A stretch of DNA of 64,000 nt from Candidatus Protochlamydia naegleriophila (lineage in GTDB: Bacteria > Chlamydiota > Chlamydiia > Chlamydiales > Parachlamydiaceae): the NCBI RefSeq assembly GCF_001499655.1, contig NZ_LN879502.1, positions 930,001 through 994,000 of the forward strand, in the 5' to 3' direction. The notes beneath the pieces were generated by a model. The model made no database searches and had not been told where the DNA came from. It was given only the letters and a program-made list of their open reading frames with translations. Of this stretch, positions 7,252 through 16,803 are shown piece by piece; position 1 is the first letter of the stretch, and each line of letters begins with the position of its first letter. The position numbers and the translations under genes were made by a program.

Positions 7252-9654
7252 CTACTCTCTTTTTCGATAAGGGCGAAGCCAAAAAAGAAGCGTTGTTCCA
7301 AGAGTCACGATGAGGGCTCCGGGATAAGTAAGAAAATACTTGGCGGGATCTTGGTTGACGATGATCTGTACCCGCTTGGCATTTTGGGGAGAGGTGGAAT
7401 GCATGCCAGCCAAATAAAAGCGAAAGCCGTCCCATGTTTCGAAGACGCGATTCATACTAAGTGTTGTGGCAGTTTCCTTACCAGCCGCATCACTGATGAG
7501 CAAGTCTCCCTCATAGCTATAGGGTTGCTGTGTGTGCGGATAATTGATCTGGCGCGCTTGCCTCAGGCGCAGCCTATAGGGGAGCTCAATCTGGCTTGGT
7601 TGAAAGCGGATGAGATAGTGCCCATTTAGAATGGGCCACTTGAGCCCCATGGCGGCCGAATCATAGGCTAAAGAAAGCAGCTGTTTGCGAGTGCCTTCTT
7701 GGACTTCCACAAATAAGCCTGGACGATTGTCTTCTCGCTTTTGCAAAGGTGTTTCTGTTTTATGGTAGACTGTTAGAGGCGTTTCTAAAGTAATGGATGT
7801 TTGACTTGCCTCGGATTCATTTTGGGCTGTCATTTGCCAGTATGTTTGCAACCGGTCAAAGGTCTCCTCGCCTTCTTCCGGCCTTGTAAGCAAGCTTTGA
7901 TAGTCGATGCCGAAGGCTTTTAGGTAGGCCGAAAGATGCTGCGCTTTTTGCAGCGTTGAGAAGGGGGCCTGTTTCTGATGATCTGGCAAGTGATGGGCGA
8001 TTGCAAAGAGCTGCTGGGCTAAACGCGTCAAGAGATCTTTGGATTGATTCTGATCATTAGAGTCTTCCAGTCCTTTGAGAAAGGGCCATTGACGCTCCTT
8101 TAAATAATTCATGAGGTCTTCGTCTGTTTGAATGGGCGCTTGAAGCTGTTCGAAAAGCAGGTAGGTCCAGTGGGACGCTTTTTGGTCTAAAGCGGGAACT
8201 TTTTGCCAATTTAGCAGGGTCAAAGTGGTTTTTAAAGAGTTGCTACAGCCTTCTAAAGAAGAGATGAGAGGAGAGCGGCTATTGTCCCATTGTTGCAAAA
8301 ATTCGATGAAATGGTCGACAAAGTCAGTCTGGGCTTGTTGGCAGGCTTGGGCAAAAAGCTCAAGGGGCGGAGCGAGACGCGCTTTTGTTTGCAAGGCTTG
8401 ACGCAGCTGTTGGGATAAAAAATAGGCATCGGCTGATTCTTTATTTAGGCGTCCGTTTGGAAAGCTTGGGATGGGGAGCTGAGCTTGAACAGCATAGCCG
8501 GCATAGCCGTGTTCGTAAGCCAGTAAGGATTGAAGGTGGCCTTGCCGGAAGGCTTCTCCGTGGACACGCCCATATTCATCAAAGGCAAAAAGAAAGGTAT
8601 CTTTTTGTTCGTCTTCGACTAACAAAAGGGCTGGAGCGGGGCGAATGAGATCGATCTCAAAGGGAGGAGGAAGGCCTTTGCTAGATTCTTCATTGACATA
8701 CAAGGAGCGGCTTCCTAAAAGATTCACCCAAAGGTGTTTTGCTTCTCCATTTGCCGTTTCCCATTTGAGGGCTAGCAATGGTTGGTTGAAGCCGTCGATT
8801 GGCGAATAGGCAAGATCGAGTTCGGTTCGCATTTCTTTTCCATGCCAATTCACTCCGTTTGCAAGAGCCTCTTGCAAGGCGATGTCTACATGGTTATCCG
8901 GTTCATTTTTCAGGGAGAGGCGGAGAGTCAGATTATCCAAATAGAAAGCTGTTACGCTCTCTTGAAGGTGAGGAGATCGAAGAGCCAAAAGATTCCAGTT
9001 CTTTTTTTGTCCGGCCAGGAGGGTGAAGACCCCTTTGGGAAAAGGCTCTTCTTTATTCCACGACTGCACGGGGAAAGGAAGCAGTCCAGTGAGGTAGGCG
9101 CGGTCGCCTTTAATCCAAGTTTCCCACACCTCGCTGACATGCGACGTTTGCCCTAAAATTTTGATTTTGAGGTTTGGAAAGCGCTGCTGCTGGTAAATCT
9201 GCCTGCCGCCCAAGGCTATGGTGTACATGTCTCGAATAGGATCGAGCGAGACGGAATCTATTTTTTCAACTTGGAGGGCATGCGTATTGGGGAGAAGGAG
9301 AGTTTGGTTTGCACTTCCCTCCCACAGATTTAAATTTCCTTGAATGCCTGTGCGTTGCTTGATGATTGTCCCTCCAATCACCATGAGCAATCCTAAGTGC
9401 GTGATGAGAAAGGGAATGTGGCGCGGCTTAAAAGGCCAGCGTCTCAGAGCGGCAAAGAGGATGTTGATGAATAAAAGCCATAGCAGCATGTGAAAAAAAG
9501 GACTTTGATAGGTCCATTCAGCGGCATAAAGATGGGAGTCGGTGTAAGATTCTATGATTGTTCCAGCCACGACGATGGCTGCGAATGCTCCAATAAGAAC
9601 AATGGCTAGGTAAATACCGCCTAAAAAATGGAAACAACGCTTAATCCAATTCAT
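7252..9654 (-). CDS. ccsB: System II cytochrome c maturation protein CcsB/ResB
   Basis: Membrane partner of CcsA in system II cytochrome c assembly; ResB/Ccs1 proteins are needed for presenting heme and reduced apocytochrome. Seen: three N-terminal membrane spans (residues about 12-32, 52-70, 80-97) with the family-like string FFHMLLWLLFINILFAAL and HIPFLITHLGLLMVIGG, then a very long extracytoplasmic domain (residues 100-770), and a last membrane span close to the C-terminus (YPGALIVTLGTTLLFWL). The 800-residue length is larger than most ResB proteins (about 450-600). The stop codon of the upstream lipoprotein gene overlaps this ATG by 4 nt, so the two are translationally coupled. In many bacteria ccsB and ccsA are adjacent or fused; here three unrelated genes separate them. 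Confidence 0.85.
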   Translation of the reverse strand: MNWIKRCFHFLGGIYLAIVLIGAFAAIVVAGTIIESYTDSHLYAAEWTYQSPFFHMLLWLLFINILFAALRRWPFKPRHIPFLITHLGLLMVIGGTIIKQRTGIQGNLNLWEGSANQTLLLPNTHALQVEKIDSVSLDPIRDMYTIALGGRQIYQQQRFPNLKIKILGQTSHVSEVWETWIKGDRAYLTGLLPFPVQSWNKEEPFPKGVFTLLAGQKKNWNLLALRSPHLQESVTAFYLDNLTLRLSLKNEPDNHVDIALQEALANGVNWHGKEMRTELDLAYSPIDGFNQPLLALKWETANGEAKHLWVNLLGSRSLYVNEESSKGLPPPFEIDLIRPAPALLLVEDEQKDTFLFAFDEYGRVHGEAFRQGHLQSLLAYEHGYAGYAVQAQLPIPSFPNGRLNKESADAYFLSQQLRQALQTKARLAPPLELFAQACQQAQTDFVDHFIEFLQQWDNSRSPLISSLEGCSNSLKTTLTLLNWQKVPALDQKASHWTYLLFEQLQAPIQTDEDLMNYLKERQWPFLKGLEDSNDQNQSKDLLTRLAQQLFAIAHHLPDHQKQAPFSTLQKAQHLSAYLKAFGIDYQSLLTRPEEGEETFDRLQTYWQMTAQNESEASQTSITLETPLTVYHKTETPLQKREDNRPGLFVEVQEGTRKQLLSLAYDSAAMGLKWPILNGHYLIRFQPSQIELPYRLRLRQARQINYPHTQQPYSYEGDLLISDAAGKETATTLSMNRVFETWDGFRFYLAGMHSTSPQNAKRVQIIVNQDPAKYFLTYPGALIVTLGTTLLFWLRPYRKRE

Positions 9655-10322
9655 AAAGGAGTGGGGAGTTCGTCTATTAGTTCAAAACTGTTGGCAAAAT
9701 GAAGTAATGCTTTGCGATGCTTGTTAATCAATAAAGTCGGTCCTACAATTTTGATCGTGTAATCGGCGCGGCGCAGCCTGTTTTTTAATAGATCGCTCTT
9801 ATTTTGCAGCTGTCTATCGTATTCCGGAGCCAGTTGCATACTCCATCCGAGCATTTTTTGCAATTGTCCTTGATAGAGCCCCTCGGCTTCTAGCAAGAGG
9901 CCAACAAACCCTCCTTGCGACTGAGGTATCACTTGGATGGTAAGGGGATCTAATTCTTCAAATTGAGTTTTCCAACGAGTGATTTGGGCTAAAGGAGGAA
10001 TGCGAGGTTGCACTTCATTGACGGGAAAGGTGTGAATGGTTAAGCGCAATTTTTCTGTTCCGTCTTGAATGAAAAATTCACACACCGATTTAGTCGTGTC
10101 TAAAAGAGAGTCGCTGGGGCTTGGCGTGTGGCAAATCCATGAGATTGGAGCAAGGGCTCGGTAGAGCGGGGAGCGGGGTTCATTTGCGGCCTCTTCTCGC
10201 GCGTTGATGTTTTGCCAGCTTTGTTCGGTGGATTGTTTAGAGCCATCGGAACAGCCGAATAAAAAAGCGAGGAGAACTGTCCGAGTCATGACGAAGAGAG
10301 CTGTTTTGAGTCTATTGGGCAT
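9651..10322 (-). CDS. Putative lipoprotein encoded with ccsB
   Basis: Function unknown. The 223-residue product starts with a basic N-terminus and a hydrophobic core ending VLLAFLFGC (Cys24), a plausible lipobox, so it is probably a lipoprotein processed by Lgt and signal peptidase II. A second in-frame ATG at 10289 would give a shorter signal (MTRTVLLAFLFGC); neither start has a strong ribosome-binding site. The mature part is hydrophilic with no membrane segment and no domain I can name. The four-base ATGA overlap with ccsB makes a role in cytochrome c maturation or a linked periplasmic process reasonable, but this is inference from operon structure. Confidence 0.7.
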   Translation of the reverse strand: MPNRLKTALFVMTRTVLLAFLFGCSDGSKQSTEQSWQNINAREEAANEPRSPLYRALAPISWICHTPSPSDSLLDTTKSVCEFFIQDGTEKLRLTIHTFPVNEVQPRIPPLAQITRWKTQFEELDPLTIQVIPQSQGGFVGLLLEAEGLYQGQLQKMLGWSMQLAPEYDRQLQNKSDLLKNRLRRADYTIKIVGPTLLINKHRKALLHFANSFELIDELPTPL

Positions 10323-10614
10323 GCTTCAAATTGCTCGATTGATGAGGTTAGAAAAAGCTACAGTTGGAGTTATTAGGAAGACTTTACTCTTTAAAAATAT
10401 TTATCTCTAGGCTAAATAAGCATCTTGTATCATTTGTTTTTTACAAATTTTTTTAATTCTCTGAGGTAAGCGAAAGGGGTAGCCTGAGCCAAGGAAGTTG
10501 AAGCGAAAGACAAAAAATGCCAAATGATGAATGATGCAAGATGTCTGATTGATAACTAAAAACGGTGGTTAAAGACTTTTCGTATTGGAAAAGAGCAATT
10601 CGGGGGCATCTCTC
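10323..10614. promoter_or_regulatory. Divergent promoter region with a long-arm inverted repeat before sucA
   Basis: The region lies between the leftward lipoprotein-ccsB unit and the rightward suc operon. It contains an imperfect inverted repeat: 10420-10436 (GCATCTTGTATCATTTG) and 10521-10544 (CAAATGATGAATGATGCAAGATGT), separated by about 85 bases. It could be a regulator-binding or RNA fold element; no known riboswitch was recognised. Confidence 0.35.
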
Positions 10615-13341
10615 ATGAAATACAATCCAATCCTAGAGGGAGAACTAGCCAATCTAGATCTTCTTGAGCATTTGTACGAACAGTATCAAGTCGATCCCAA
10701 TGGACTAGATCCATCATGGAAAAACTATTTTCAGTCGCTCGACCATGAAGCTGCAGCACCCATCATCAATGGCATCGCGCCTCAGGCTCCCTCTTTGCCT
10801 GTCGAGCAACTCATCGATGCTTATCGCCGCTATGGCCACTTGACAACGAAGATTAATCCCATCGCTTTGAATGGAGAGCAGAAAAAAAGTGATCCATTCG
10901 ATTTAGCCAAATGGGGACTCAAACAGGAAGATCTTAGCAAAATGGTTGCGACTCATGGGGTTTTAAAAGAGGCACACACATCTTTGGCTCTTTTAATTGA
11001 TGGGCTGCGCAACTTATATTGCAACCGCATTGGATTTGAATATAAGCATGTTGATCACAAGGAAATGGAGCAGTGGATTCAAGATTATATTGAGACCAAG
11101 CTGTTCCAGCAGACTTTGTCCAACGAGCAAAAGCAGCGCATATTGGATTATTTGAATCGATCGGAGCTGTTTGAGACTTTTTTGCATACAAAGTACGTGG
11201 GGCAAAAGCGATTTTCTCTTGAAGGGGCTGAAACTTTGATTCCCATGCTGGCTTTTTTAATCGAGGCTGGCGCGGAACAAGGAATTCAAGAGTTTATTTT
11301 GGGAATGGCTCATCGAGGACGTCTCAATGTATTGGCTAATATTCTCAATAAGTCTTACCACACCATTTTTTCTGAATTTGACGAAGGATATATTCCCGAT
11401 TCGCTAGAAGGAATGGGGGATGTCAAGTATCATAAGGGATATACAGGTGATAATCTTAAAACGCCTTTAGGCAAGGCTATCAAATTGATCTTGAGCCCTA
11501 ATCCAAGCCATCTGGAATCGGTCGACGCTGTTGTGGAAGGTAAGACGAGAGCTAAGCAATTCCTTGCCAATGACGAGCTTGCGCGAAAGAAAATCGTTCC
11601 CATTTTAATACACGGTGATGCCGCAGTTTCGGGGCAGGGGGTTGTCTATGAAACCTTGCAGCTGGCCAAGGTTGGAGGGTATACGACGGGAGGGACAATT
11701 CATTTTGTCATCAACAATCAAATCGGTTTTACAACCATTCCACGCGACTCCCGCTCGACGCCATACTGCACAGATATTGCTAGAGCCTTTGGGCTGCCTG
11801 TTTTTCACGTCAATGCTGAAGATCCAGACAGCTGTGTTCTTGCAACGCTGCTTGCATTGGAGATCCGTCAAAGGTTCCATTGCGATGTCTTCATCGACTT
11901 AAATGGATATCGCAAATATGGGCACAATGAGGGGGATGAGCCCGCTTATACGCAGCCTTTAGAGTATCGTTTAATCAAGAGCAAGAAATCGATTAGAGAG
12001 CTCTACCGCAACCGGCTCCTCGAGGATCAAGCGATCGCTAAGGACGTTGTCGAGCAAATGGAAGAGGGATTTAAAGCAGGCTTGCAAGAGGTCTATGGGA
12101 AGCTGCAGGAGAAAAAGGGCGCTTCTCCGGCTCGCGATCAGATGGAGCGTCCAAGTGATCAGGCCTTATTTCAGCCGGTTAAGACAGGAGTTGATCGGGA
12201 GCTTTTGCTTTCTTTGGCCGAGCGTTTTAGCCACGTTCCTGAAGGATTTAGCCTCCATCCAAAAATCGAGCATCTAGTCAAAGATCGATTGAATCGCATC
12301 AAAGAAGATAAGCCAATTGATTGGGGCTTAGGCGAGTATTTAGCCTACGCGACGCTGCTTGATGAAGAAGTCCCGGTGCGCATTTCTGGTCAAGATAGCT
12401 GCCGTGGCACATTTAGCCATCGCCATGCGATATGGGTCGATCAGCAAGTAGAAAAGGACTATTATCCGCTCGCGCATCTCAAAGCCAAGCAGGGAAAGTT
12501 TGAAGTTGTCAATTCCCCTCTATCGGAGATGGCGGTTTTGGGATTTGAATATGGCTATAGCGTTGCCTGTTTAAAGGGGCTCACCATATGGGAAGCTCAG
12601 TTTGGTGACTTTGCCAATGGGGCTCAGGTCATTATCGATCAGTACATTGCGAGTGGTGAGCAAAAATGGGGACAAAAGTCTGGTCTCGTCATGCTTCTCC
12701 CTCACGGGTATGAAGGACAGGGTCCAGAGCACTCTTCTGCAAGGCTTGAGCGCTTTTTATCTCTAGCTGGTCACGACAATATGCAAGTCGTCAATCCCAC
12801 GACGCCGGCCCAGCTTTTTCATCTTTTGCGGCGCCAAATGCATCGCTCTTTTCATAAGCCTTTGATTGTCTTTACGCCGAAAGGATTGCTCCGCCATCCA
12901 GCCTGTGTCAGTTCCTTGGCTGATTTGGCTCAATTAACTTTTCAAGATATTTTGGACGATCCAGTGCAGGATGGGACTGCTATCAAGCGGCTCGTTTTGT
13001 GCAGTGGACGTCTGTATTATGACCTCTTGGCTGAGAAGGCTAAAACTAAGCGTAGCGATATTGCTTTGATTCGCATCGAACAGCTCTATCCTTTGAATAA
13101 GGTGCGCTTGAAAGAGATTTTGGCTCGTTATAGCAAGGTAAAGGACTATTTATGGGTGCAAGAAGAGCCTCAAAATATGGGAGCTTGGAGTTTTATCTCC
13201 CCTTATTTGATTCCAATGCTTGCGAAGGGATTGTCTTTGCTTTACGTGGGGCGTCAGTGTAGTGCAACACCTGCTACTGGATCGCATCAGCTTCACGAAC
13301 AAGAACATGTTAACATTTTAAAACAGGTCTTTCAGACATGA
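10615..13341 (+). CDS. sucA: 2-oxoglutarate dehydrogenase E1 component
   Basis: Thiamine-diphosphate-dependent decarboxylase of the 2-oxoglutarate dehydrogenase complex (TCA cycle, cytoplasm). The chosen start is ATG 10615 ([15 protein letters not shown]), which aligns with the usual beginning of SucA; the frame can be extended to a TTG at 10585. Seen: the N-terminal E2-binding type segment ([19 protein letters not shown]), HRGRLNVL, the thiamine-diphosphate site [10 protein letters not shown] and NNQIGFTT, and [18 protein letters not shown]; the C-terminal part contains [12 protein letters not shown] and [14 protein letters not shown]. About 908 residues, normal for the family (E. coli 933). 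It overlaps sucB by 4 nt, giving an operon with sucB and lpd. Confidence 0.97.
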   Translation: MKYNPILEGELANLDLLEHLYEQYQVDPNGLDPSWKNYFQSLDHEAAAPIINGIAPQAPSLPVEQLIDAYRRYGHLTTKINPIALNGEQKKSDPFDLAKWGLKQEDLSKMVATHGVLKEAHTSLALLIDGLRNLYCNRIGFEYKHVDHKEMEQWIQDYIETKLFQQTLSNEQKQRILDYLNRSELFETFLHTKYVGQKRFSLEGAETLIPMLAFLIEAGAEQGIQEFILGMAHRGRLNVLANILNKSYHTIFSEFDEGYIPDSLEGMGDVKYHKGYTGDNLKTPLGKAIKLILSPNPSHLESVDAVVEGKTRAKQFLANDELARKKIVPILIHGDAAVSGQGVVYETLQLAKVGGYTTGGTIHFVINNQIGFTTIPRDSRSTPYCTDIARAFGLPVFHVNAEDPDSCVLATLLALEIRQRFHCDVFIDLNGYRKYGHNEGDEPAYTQPLEYRLIKSKKSIRELYRNRLLEDQAIAKDVVEQMEEGFKAGLQEVYGKLQEKKGASPARDQMERPSDQALFQPVKTGVDRELLLSLAERFSHVPEGFSLHPKIEHLVKDRLNRIKEDKPIDWGLGEYLAYATLLDEEVPVRISGQDSCRGTFSHRHAIWVDQQVEKDYYPLAHLKAKQGKFEVVNSPLSEMAVLGFEYGYSVACLKGLTIWEAQFGDFANGAQVIIDQYIASGEQKWGQKSGLVMLLPHGYEGQGPEHSSARLERFLSLAGHDNMQVVNPTTPAQLFHLLRRQMHRSFHKPLIVFTPKGLLRHPACVSSLADLAQLTFQDILDDPVQDGTAIKRLVLCSGRLYYDLLAEKAKTKRSDIALIRIEQLYPLNKVRLKEILARYSKVKDYLWVQEEPQNMGAWSFISPYLIPMLAKGLSLLYVGRQCSATPATGSHQLHEQEHVNILKQVFQT

Positions 13342-14528
13342 AGAGTGAAATTAAAGTGCCTGCCATGGGGGAATCCATAGCTGAAGCTGTGATTGGTCAA
13401 ATTCTTTCACCAGAAGGATCCATCGTCAAAGCCGATGCAGAAATTTTGGAATTGGAAACGGATAAAGTCAATCAGGTGCTCTATGCTCCGCGAGCGGGCA
13501 AGGTTTTCTTGTCTGTGAAGCTTGGAGAGACTGTCAAAATTGGGCAGGTCATCGGCTTCGTTGAAGAGAGCAGCGCTGTGCAAGCCGAAGTGGCGAAGTC
13601 TTCTCCAGTTGCAAGGCAGGAAGCTCCCTCTTCTGATTCTGCCAAGCAACAAGCATCAATTGTCCCTGTTCAGCTAGCTTCTGCAAAAAGTGAAACTGAT
13701 GACCCTTCTTTGCGTTGGACGAAGGAATCTTTTCTATCCGAGCTGCAGGCTCTCCAAGGTGCTGCTCCTAAGCAGATCCCCTCGGCAACAGGTCCAGTCA
13801 CGAGCCCTGCTTCAAAATCTGCGGCCGGCAAAGAGGAAACGAGGAAGCCCATGTCAAAAATTCGGCGGGTCATTGCGAGCAGGCTAGTGGAGGCTCAGCA
13901 GACGATGGCCATGCTCACAACCTTTAATGAGGTTGATTTGTCAGAGGTGATCGCTTTAAGGGAAAAACACAAGGAGCTTTTTATCAAGAAGTATGGCACG
14001 AAGCTTGGTTTCATGTCTTTTTTTGTGAAGGCTGCTGTATCGGCACTGCAAGCTTATCCTAACGTCAATTCTTATCTTGATGGCGAAGATATTGTTCAGC
14101 GCCACTACTATGACATAGGCATTGCTGTTGGAACCGATAGGGGAACGCTTGTTCCAGTCGTGCGAGGCTGTGATCGGCTAAGTTTTGCACAGATTGAGCT
14201 TGCCATCGACGAGTTTGCCAAAAAATCGAGGGATGGAAAGGTTGCGGCTGATGATCTGCAGGGAGGCGGCTTTACCATCACAAATGGCGGCGTCTATGGA
14301 TCGCTTTTGTCGACTCCTATTTTAAATCCGCCTCAATGTGGAATCCTAGGAATGCATAAGATTGAAAAGAGAGCGGTCGTAGTCAATGATCAAATCGTGA
14401 TTCGCCCCATGATGTATCTGGCACTAAGTTACGATCACCGCCTGATAGATGGAAAGGAGTCGGTCGCCTTTTTAGTTCATATTAAGAATGCTTTAGAAGA
14501 TCCTTCACGCTTATTGTTAGACTTATAA
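13338..14528 (+). CDS. sucB: 2-oxoglutarate dehydrogenase E2 (dihydrolipoamide succinyltransferase)
   Basis: Core acyltransferase of the OGDH complex. Seen in 396 residues: an N-terminal lipoyl domain with the lipoylated lysine in [10 protein letters not shown] (about residue 43), a long Ala/Ser/Pro/Gln-rich linker (residues 85-165), and the catalytic domain from [12 protein letters not shown] onward with the active-site block [13 protein letters not shown] near the C-terminus. The family normally has a peripheral subunit-binding domain of about 35 residues between lipoyl and catalytic parts. I do not see its usual SPAxRxLA...GTGxxGRI pattern here; the only ordered stretch is [16 protein letters not shown]. 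It overlaps sucA by 4 nt and is followed 25 nt later by lpd, so expression is coordinated. Confidence 0.95.
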   Translation: MKSEIKVPAMGESIAEAVIGQILSPEGSIVKADAEILELETDKVNQVLYAPRAGKVFLSVKLGETVKIGQVIGFVEESSAVQAEVAKSSPVARQEAPSSDSAKQQASIVPVQLASAKSETDDPSLRWTKESFLSELQALQGAAPKQIPSATGPVTSPASKSAAGKEETRKPMSKIRRVIASRLVEAQQTMAMLTTFNEVDLSEVIALREKHKELFIKKYGTKLGFMSFFVKAAVSALQAYPNVNSYLDGEDIVQRHYYDIGIAVGTDRGTLVPVVRGCDRLSFAQIELAIDEFAKKSRDGKVAADDLQGGGFTITNGGVYGSLLSTPILNPPQCGILGMHKIEKRAVVVNDQIVIRPMMYLALSYDHRLIDGKESVAFLVHIKNALEDPSRLLLDL

Positions 14529-14553
14529 ACAGAAAGAAAGAGGAGTCAATCAG

Positions 14554-15951
14554 ATGGCTGAGCGTTATGATGTAGCAATTATTGGGGCAGGTCCTGGCGG
14601 ATATGCAGCAGCCATCCGCGCGGCTCAGCTCGGATTTAAGACCATTTGCATTGATAAAAGAAACACCCTTGGAGGGACATGCCTCAATGTGGGGTGCATT
14701 CCTTCTAAGACGCTGCTGCATGCTACAGGGCTTTTCTCTATTTTACAGCGAGAAGGAAGCTTGAATGCGATCGAATGCTCGCAAGTGAAAATGGACTTTC
14801 CAAAACTCATGGCGCGCAAAAGAGAGGTTGTTAAAGGACTTGTTGATGGCGTTGCAGGGCTTTTTAAAAAAAATGGAGTAGTCTCTTTACAAGGAGAGGC
14901 ATCATTTATTGATCCTCATCGTCTAAGGGTGAGCAGTGGTTCGCAGGCGAGCGAAATTGAGGCCGATTCGATTATCCTTGCTACAGGTTCTGAGCCCATT
15001 GCCTTGCCGGGCCTGCCTTTTAATGAAAAAAATGTCGTGTCATCGACAGGAGCATTGAGCTTCTTGCAAGCTCCAAAAAGGCTTCTTGTTATAGGCGGCG
15101 GCGTCATTGGCGTGGAGCTTGCTTCTGTTTACAATCGACTAGGTTCTAGCGTGACTATCATCGAGATGCTCGACCGCCTTTGCCCTGCCATGGAGGTAGC
15201 GCTTACGAAGCAGCTTCTGCAAATTCTTAAGAAGCAAGGGATCCAATTCAAATTATCATCCAAGGTTGTGAATGCCGTTGTACAGCCAGAAGAAGTTATT
15301 TTGACGGTTGAGTCGGAAGGGCAGCTGCAAAATGTGAGCGGCGATTCCGTCTTAGTGGCTGTCGGGCGCAGGCCCTATAGTCAGGGGCTTGGACTCGACA
15401 AGATTGGCATTACAGTCGATCGAAGGGGATTTGTGCCTGTCGATGGATTCTTCCGCACTCAGCAGCCCCATATTTTTGCCATTGGAGATTTGATTGATGG
15501 AGTAATGTTGGCCCACAGAGCGACTGAAGAAGGGGTGGTCGTTATTGAATGGTTGAAGGGAGAGCGGTCAAACGTAAATTATTTGGCAATTCCAAACGTG
15601 ATTTACACAGATCCAGAAGTGGCGTCAGTGGGATTGACAGAGCAAGAGGCGAAAGAGACCGGGCGCTCATTGCTTGTAGGGACCTCTTTTTTTAGGGGAA
15701 ATTCACGTGCACGCTGCACAGGCGAGACTGAAGGATTTGTGAAAGTCATTGGAGATAGAGAGACTGGCCGATTGATGGGGATGCATATTATTGGGACGCA
15801 TGCATCTGAGCTAATTGCAGAAGGAATGCTCGCGATGCAGCTTGGAGCTACATTGGCAGAGATTGGACAAGCTGTGCAAGCGCATCCCACTTTAAGCGAA
15901 GCCATTAAAGAAGCCGCTCTGCAAGCACTTGGGCGCCCCATTAATTCTTAG
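14554..15951 (+). CDS. lpd: Dihydrolipoamide dehydrogenase (E3)
   Basis: FAD-dependent enzyme that reoxidises dihydrolipoamide with NAD+ in 2-oxoacid dehydrogenase complexes. Seen in 465 residues: the FAD motif AIIGAGPGGYAAAIRAAQLG, the redox-active disulfide GGTCLNVGCIPSK, the NAD motif VIGGGVIGVELASV, the second FAD block IFAIGDLIDG, and the C-terminal catalytic dyad AHPTLSEAIKEAA. A Shine-Dalgarno AAAGAGG lies before the start. It is the third gene of the suc operon; the same E3 might also serve pyruvate dehydrogenase and glycine cleavage, which cannot be judged from this window. Confidence 0.97.
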   Translation: MAERYDVAIIGAGPGGYAAAIRAAQLGFKTICIDKRNTLGGTCLNVGCIPSKTLLHATGLFSILQREGSLNAIECSQVKMDFPKLMARKREVVKGLVDGVAGLFKKNGVVSLQGEASFIDPHRLRVSSGSQASEIEADSIILATGSEPIALPGLPFNEKNVVSSTGALSFLQAPKRLLVIGGGVIGVELASVYNRLGSSVTIIEMLDRLCPAMEVALTKQLLQILKKQGIQFKLSSKVVNAVVQPEEVILTVESEGQLQNVSGDSVLVAVGRRPYSQGLGLDKIGITVDRRGFVPVDGFFRTQQPHIFAIGDLIDGVMLAHRATEEGVVVIEWLKGERSNVNYLAIPNVIYTDPEVASVGLTEQEAKETGRSLLVGTSFFRGNSRARCTGETEGFVKVIGDRETGRLMGMHIIGTHASELIAEGMLAMQLGATLAEIGQAVQAHPTLSEAIKEAALQALGRPINS

Positions 15952-15964
15952 ACTCTACGTATCC

Positions 15965-15985
15965 GGCAAGGGATGGACCCTTGCC
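15965..15985 (+). terminator. Hairpin after the suc operon
   Basis: Perfect 8-bp stem GGCAAGGG / CCCTTGCC with a 5-base loop, 14 bases after the lpd stop. There is no U-rich tail, so termination efficiency is uncertain; it may serve mRNA 3' end stability. Confidence 0.5.
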
Positions 15986-16040
15986 TTCGTAACTGCTACG
16001 CTGCCACATATCCCAGTTAAGGTTTAAGGCAATCCGGCTC

Positions 16041-16778
16041 TTAGTAGTTGTGCGATGTTCCGCATCCGCAAGAAGAGCGGACGTTTGGATTTGAGATTTT
16101 AAATCCAGATCCGCGCAAGCCATCGACGAAATCGATTTCTGAACCGAGGAGACGCGGAACCATGGCTTTTTTTACATGGATTTCAATACCATTAGATGTG
16201 AAGATTTGATCTTCCGCATCTGCTTTTTCAGAAAAATCTAAAACGTATTCGAAACCATTGCAGCCAGCCATTTCTTCAGCAAAGCGCATGCCCCATCCCT
16301 GCTTGTTCTCGTCATTCAAAATTTCTAGAAATTTTGAAGCGCCGCGAGCTGTGATGCTGATGGATGATTGATCGATAGGCTCTTCTAATAAAACATTGAG
16401 GCGATGGACAAGTTCATCGATTTGTTCATTGGTCTTGCCATGGCTCATCATTCCACCTTCAAGAGTTTCCCATACGGCCGCATGGCAACCCACACAGTGG
16501 AGGCCGGCATTCGTAATTTCTTGAGAGAGCTTTTGCGCCTTGAAGGGGAACATGCCTAAGATGTCTTCGATCGTCATCAGACGTGTAATTTTTGTTGGAG
16601 CTTGCTGCTGCTTCTTCGGTGCAGAGCAGCATCCACCTGAATGAGAATCCTCTTTAGGAGCGGGAGAGCAACAGCCGCCAGAATGTGAATGCTCTTTAGG
16701 AGCTGGAGAGCAGCAACCACCAGAATGCGAGTGGGAATGAGAATGATCGTCATGTTTAGGTTTTGAACAACAGGACAT
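16041..16778 (-). CDS. His/Cys-repeat + DUF1858 + A-type Fe-S carrier fusion protein
   Basis: Probable iron-sulfur cluster carrier of the IscA/ErpA/SufA class with extra metal-binding parts. Seen: residues 11-56 hold three tandem copies of a SHSGGCCSPAPKE-like unit, rich in His and paired Cys; residues 63-128 match the DUF1858 domain (TIEDILGMFPF, GLHCVGCHAAVWETLEGG); and residues about 138-245 are an A-type/HesB domain with GCNGF (Cys173) and the C-terminal SSCGCG (Cys237, Cys239), the three canonical cluster ligands. A-type carriers are normally about 107-120 residues, so the N-terminal 130 residues are an addition. A ribosome-binding site AAGAGGAAATACT precedes the ATG. A [2Fe-2S] ferredoxin gene lies upstream on the same strand. 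Role in cluster delivery is family knowledge; the function of the His/Cys repeats (metal storage or sensing) is inference. Confidence 0.88.
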   Translation of the reverse strand: MSCCSKPKHDDHSHSHSHSGGCCSPAPKEHSHSGGCCSPAPKEDSHSGGCCSAPKKQQQAPTKITRLMTIEDILGMFPFKAQKLSQEITNAGLHCVGCHAAVWETLEGGMMSHGKTNEQIDELVHRLNVLLEEPIDQSSISITARGASKFLEILNDENKQGWGMRFAEEMAGCNGFEYVLDFSEKADAEDQIFTSNGIEIHVKKAMVPRLLGSEIDFVDGLRGSGFKISNPNVRSSCGCGTSHNY

Positions 16779-16803
16779 AGTATTTCCTCTTTAATAATTG
16801 TTA

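Noticed and set aside
7094-7435. N-terminal extension of the alcohol dehydrogenase frame
   Set aside because: The extension overlaps ccsB, shows no family similarity, and a strong AAGGAG site sits right before ATG 7093.
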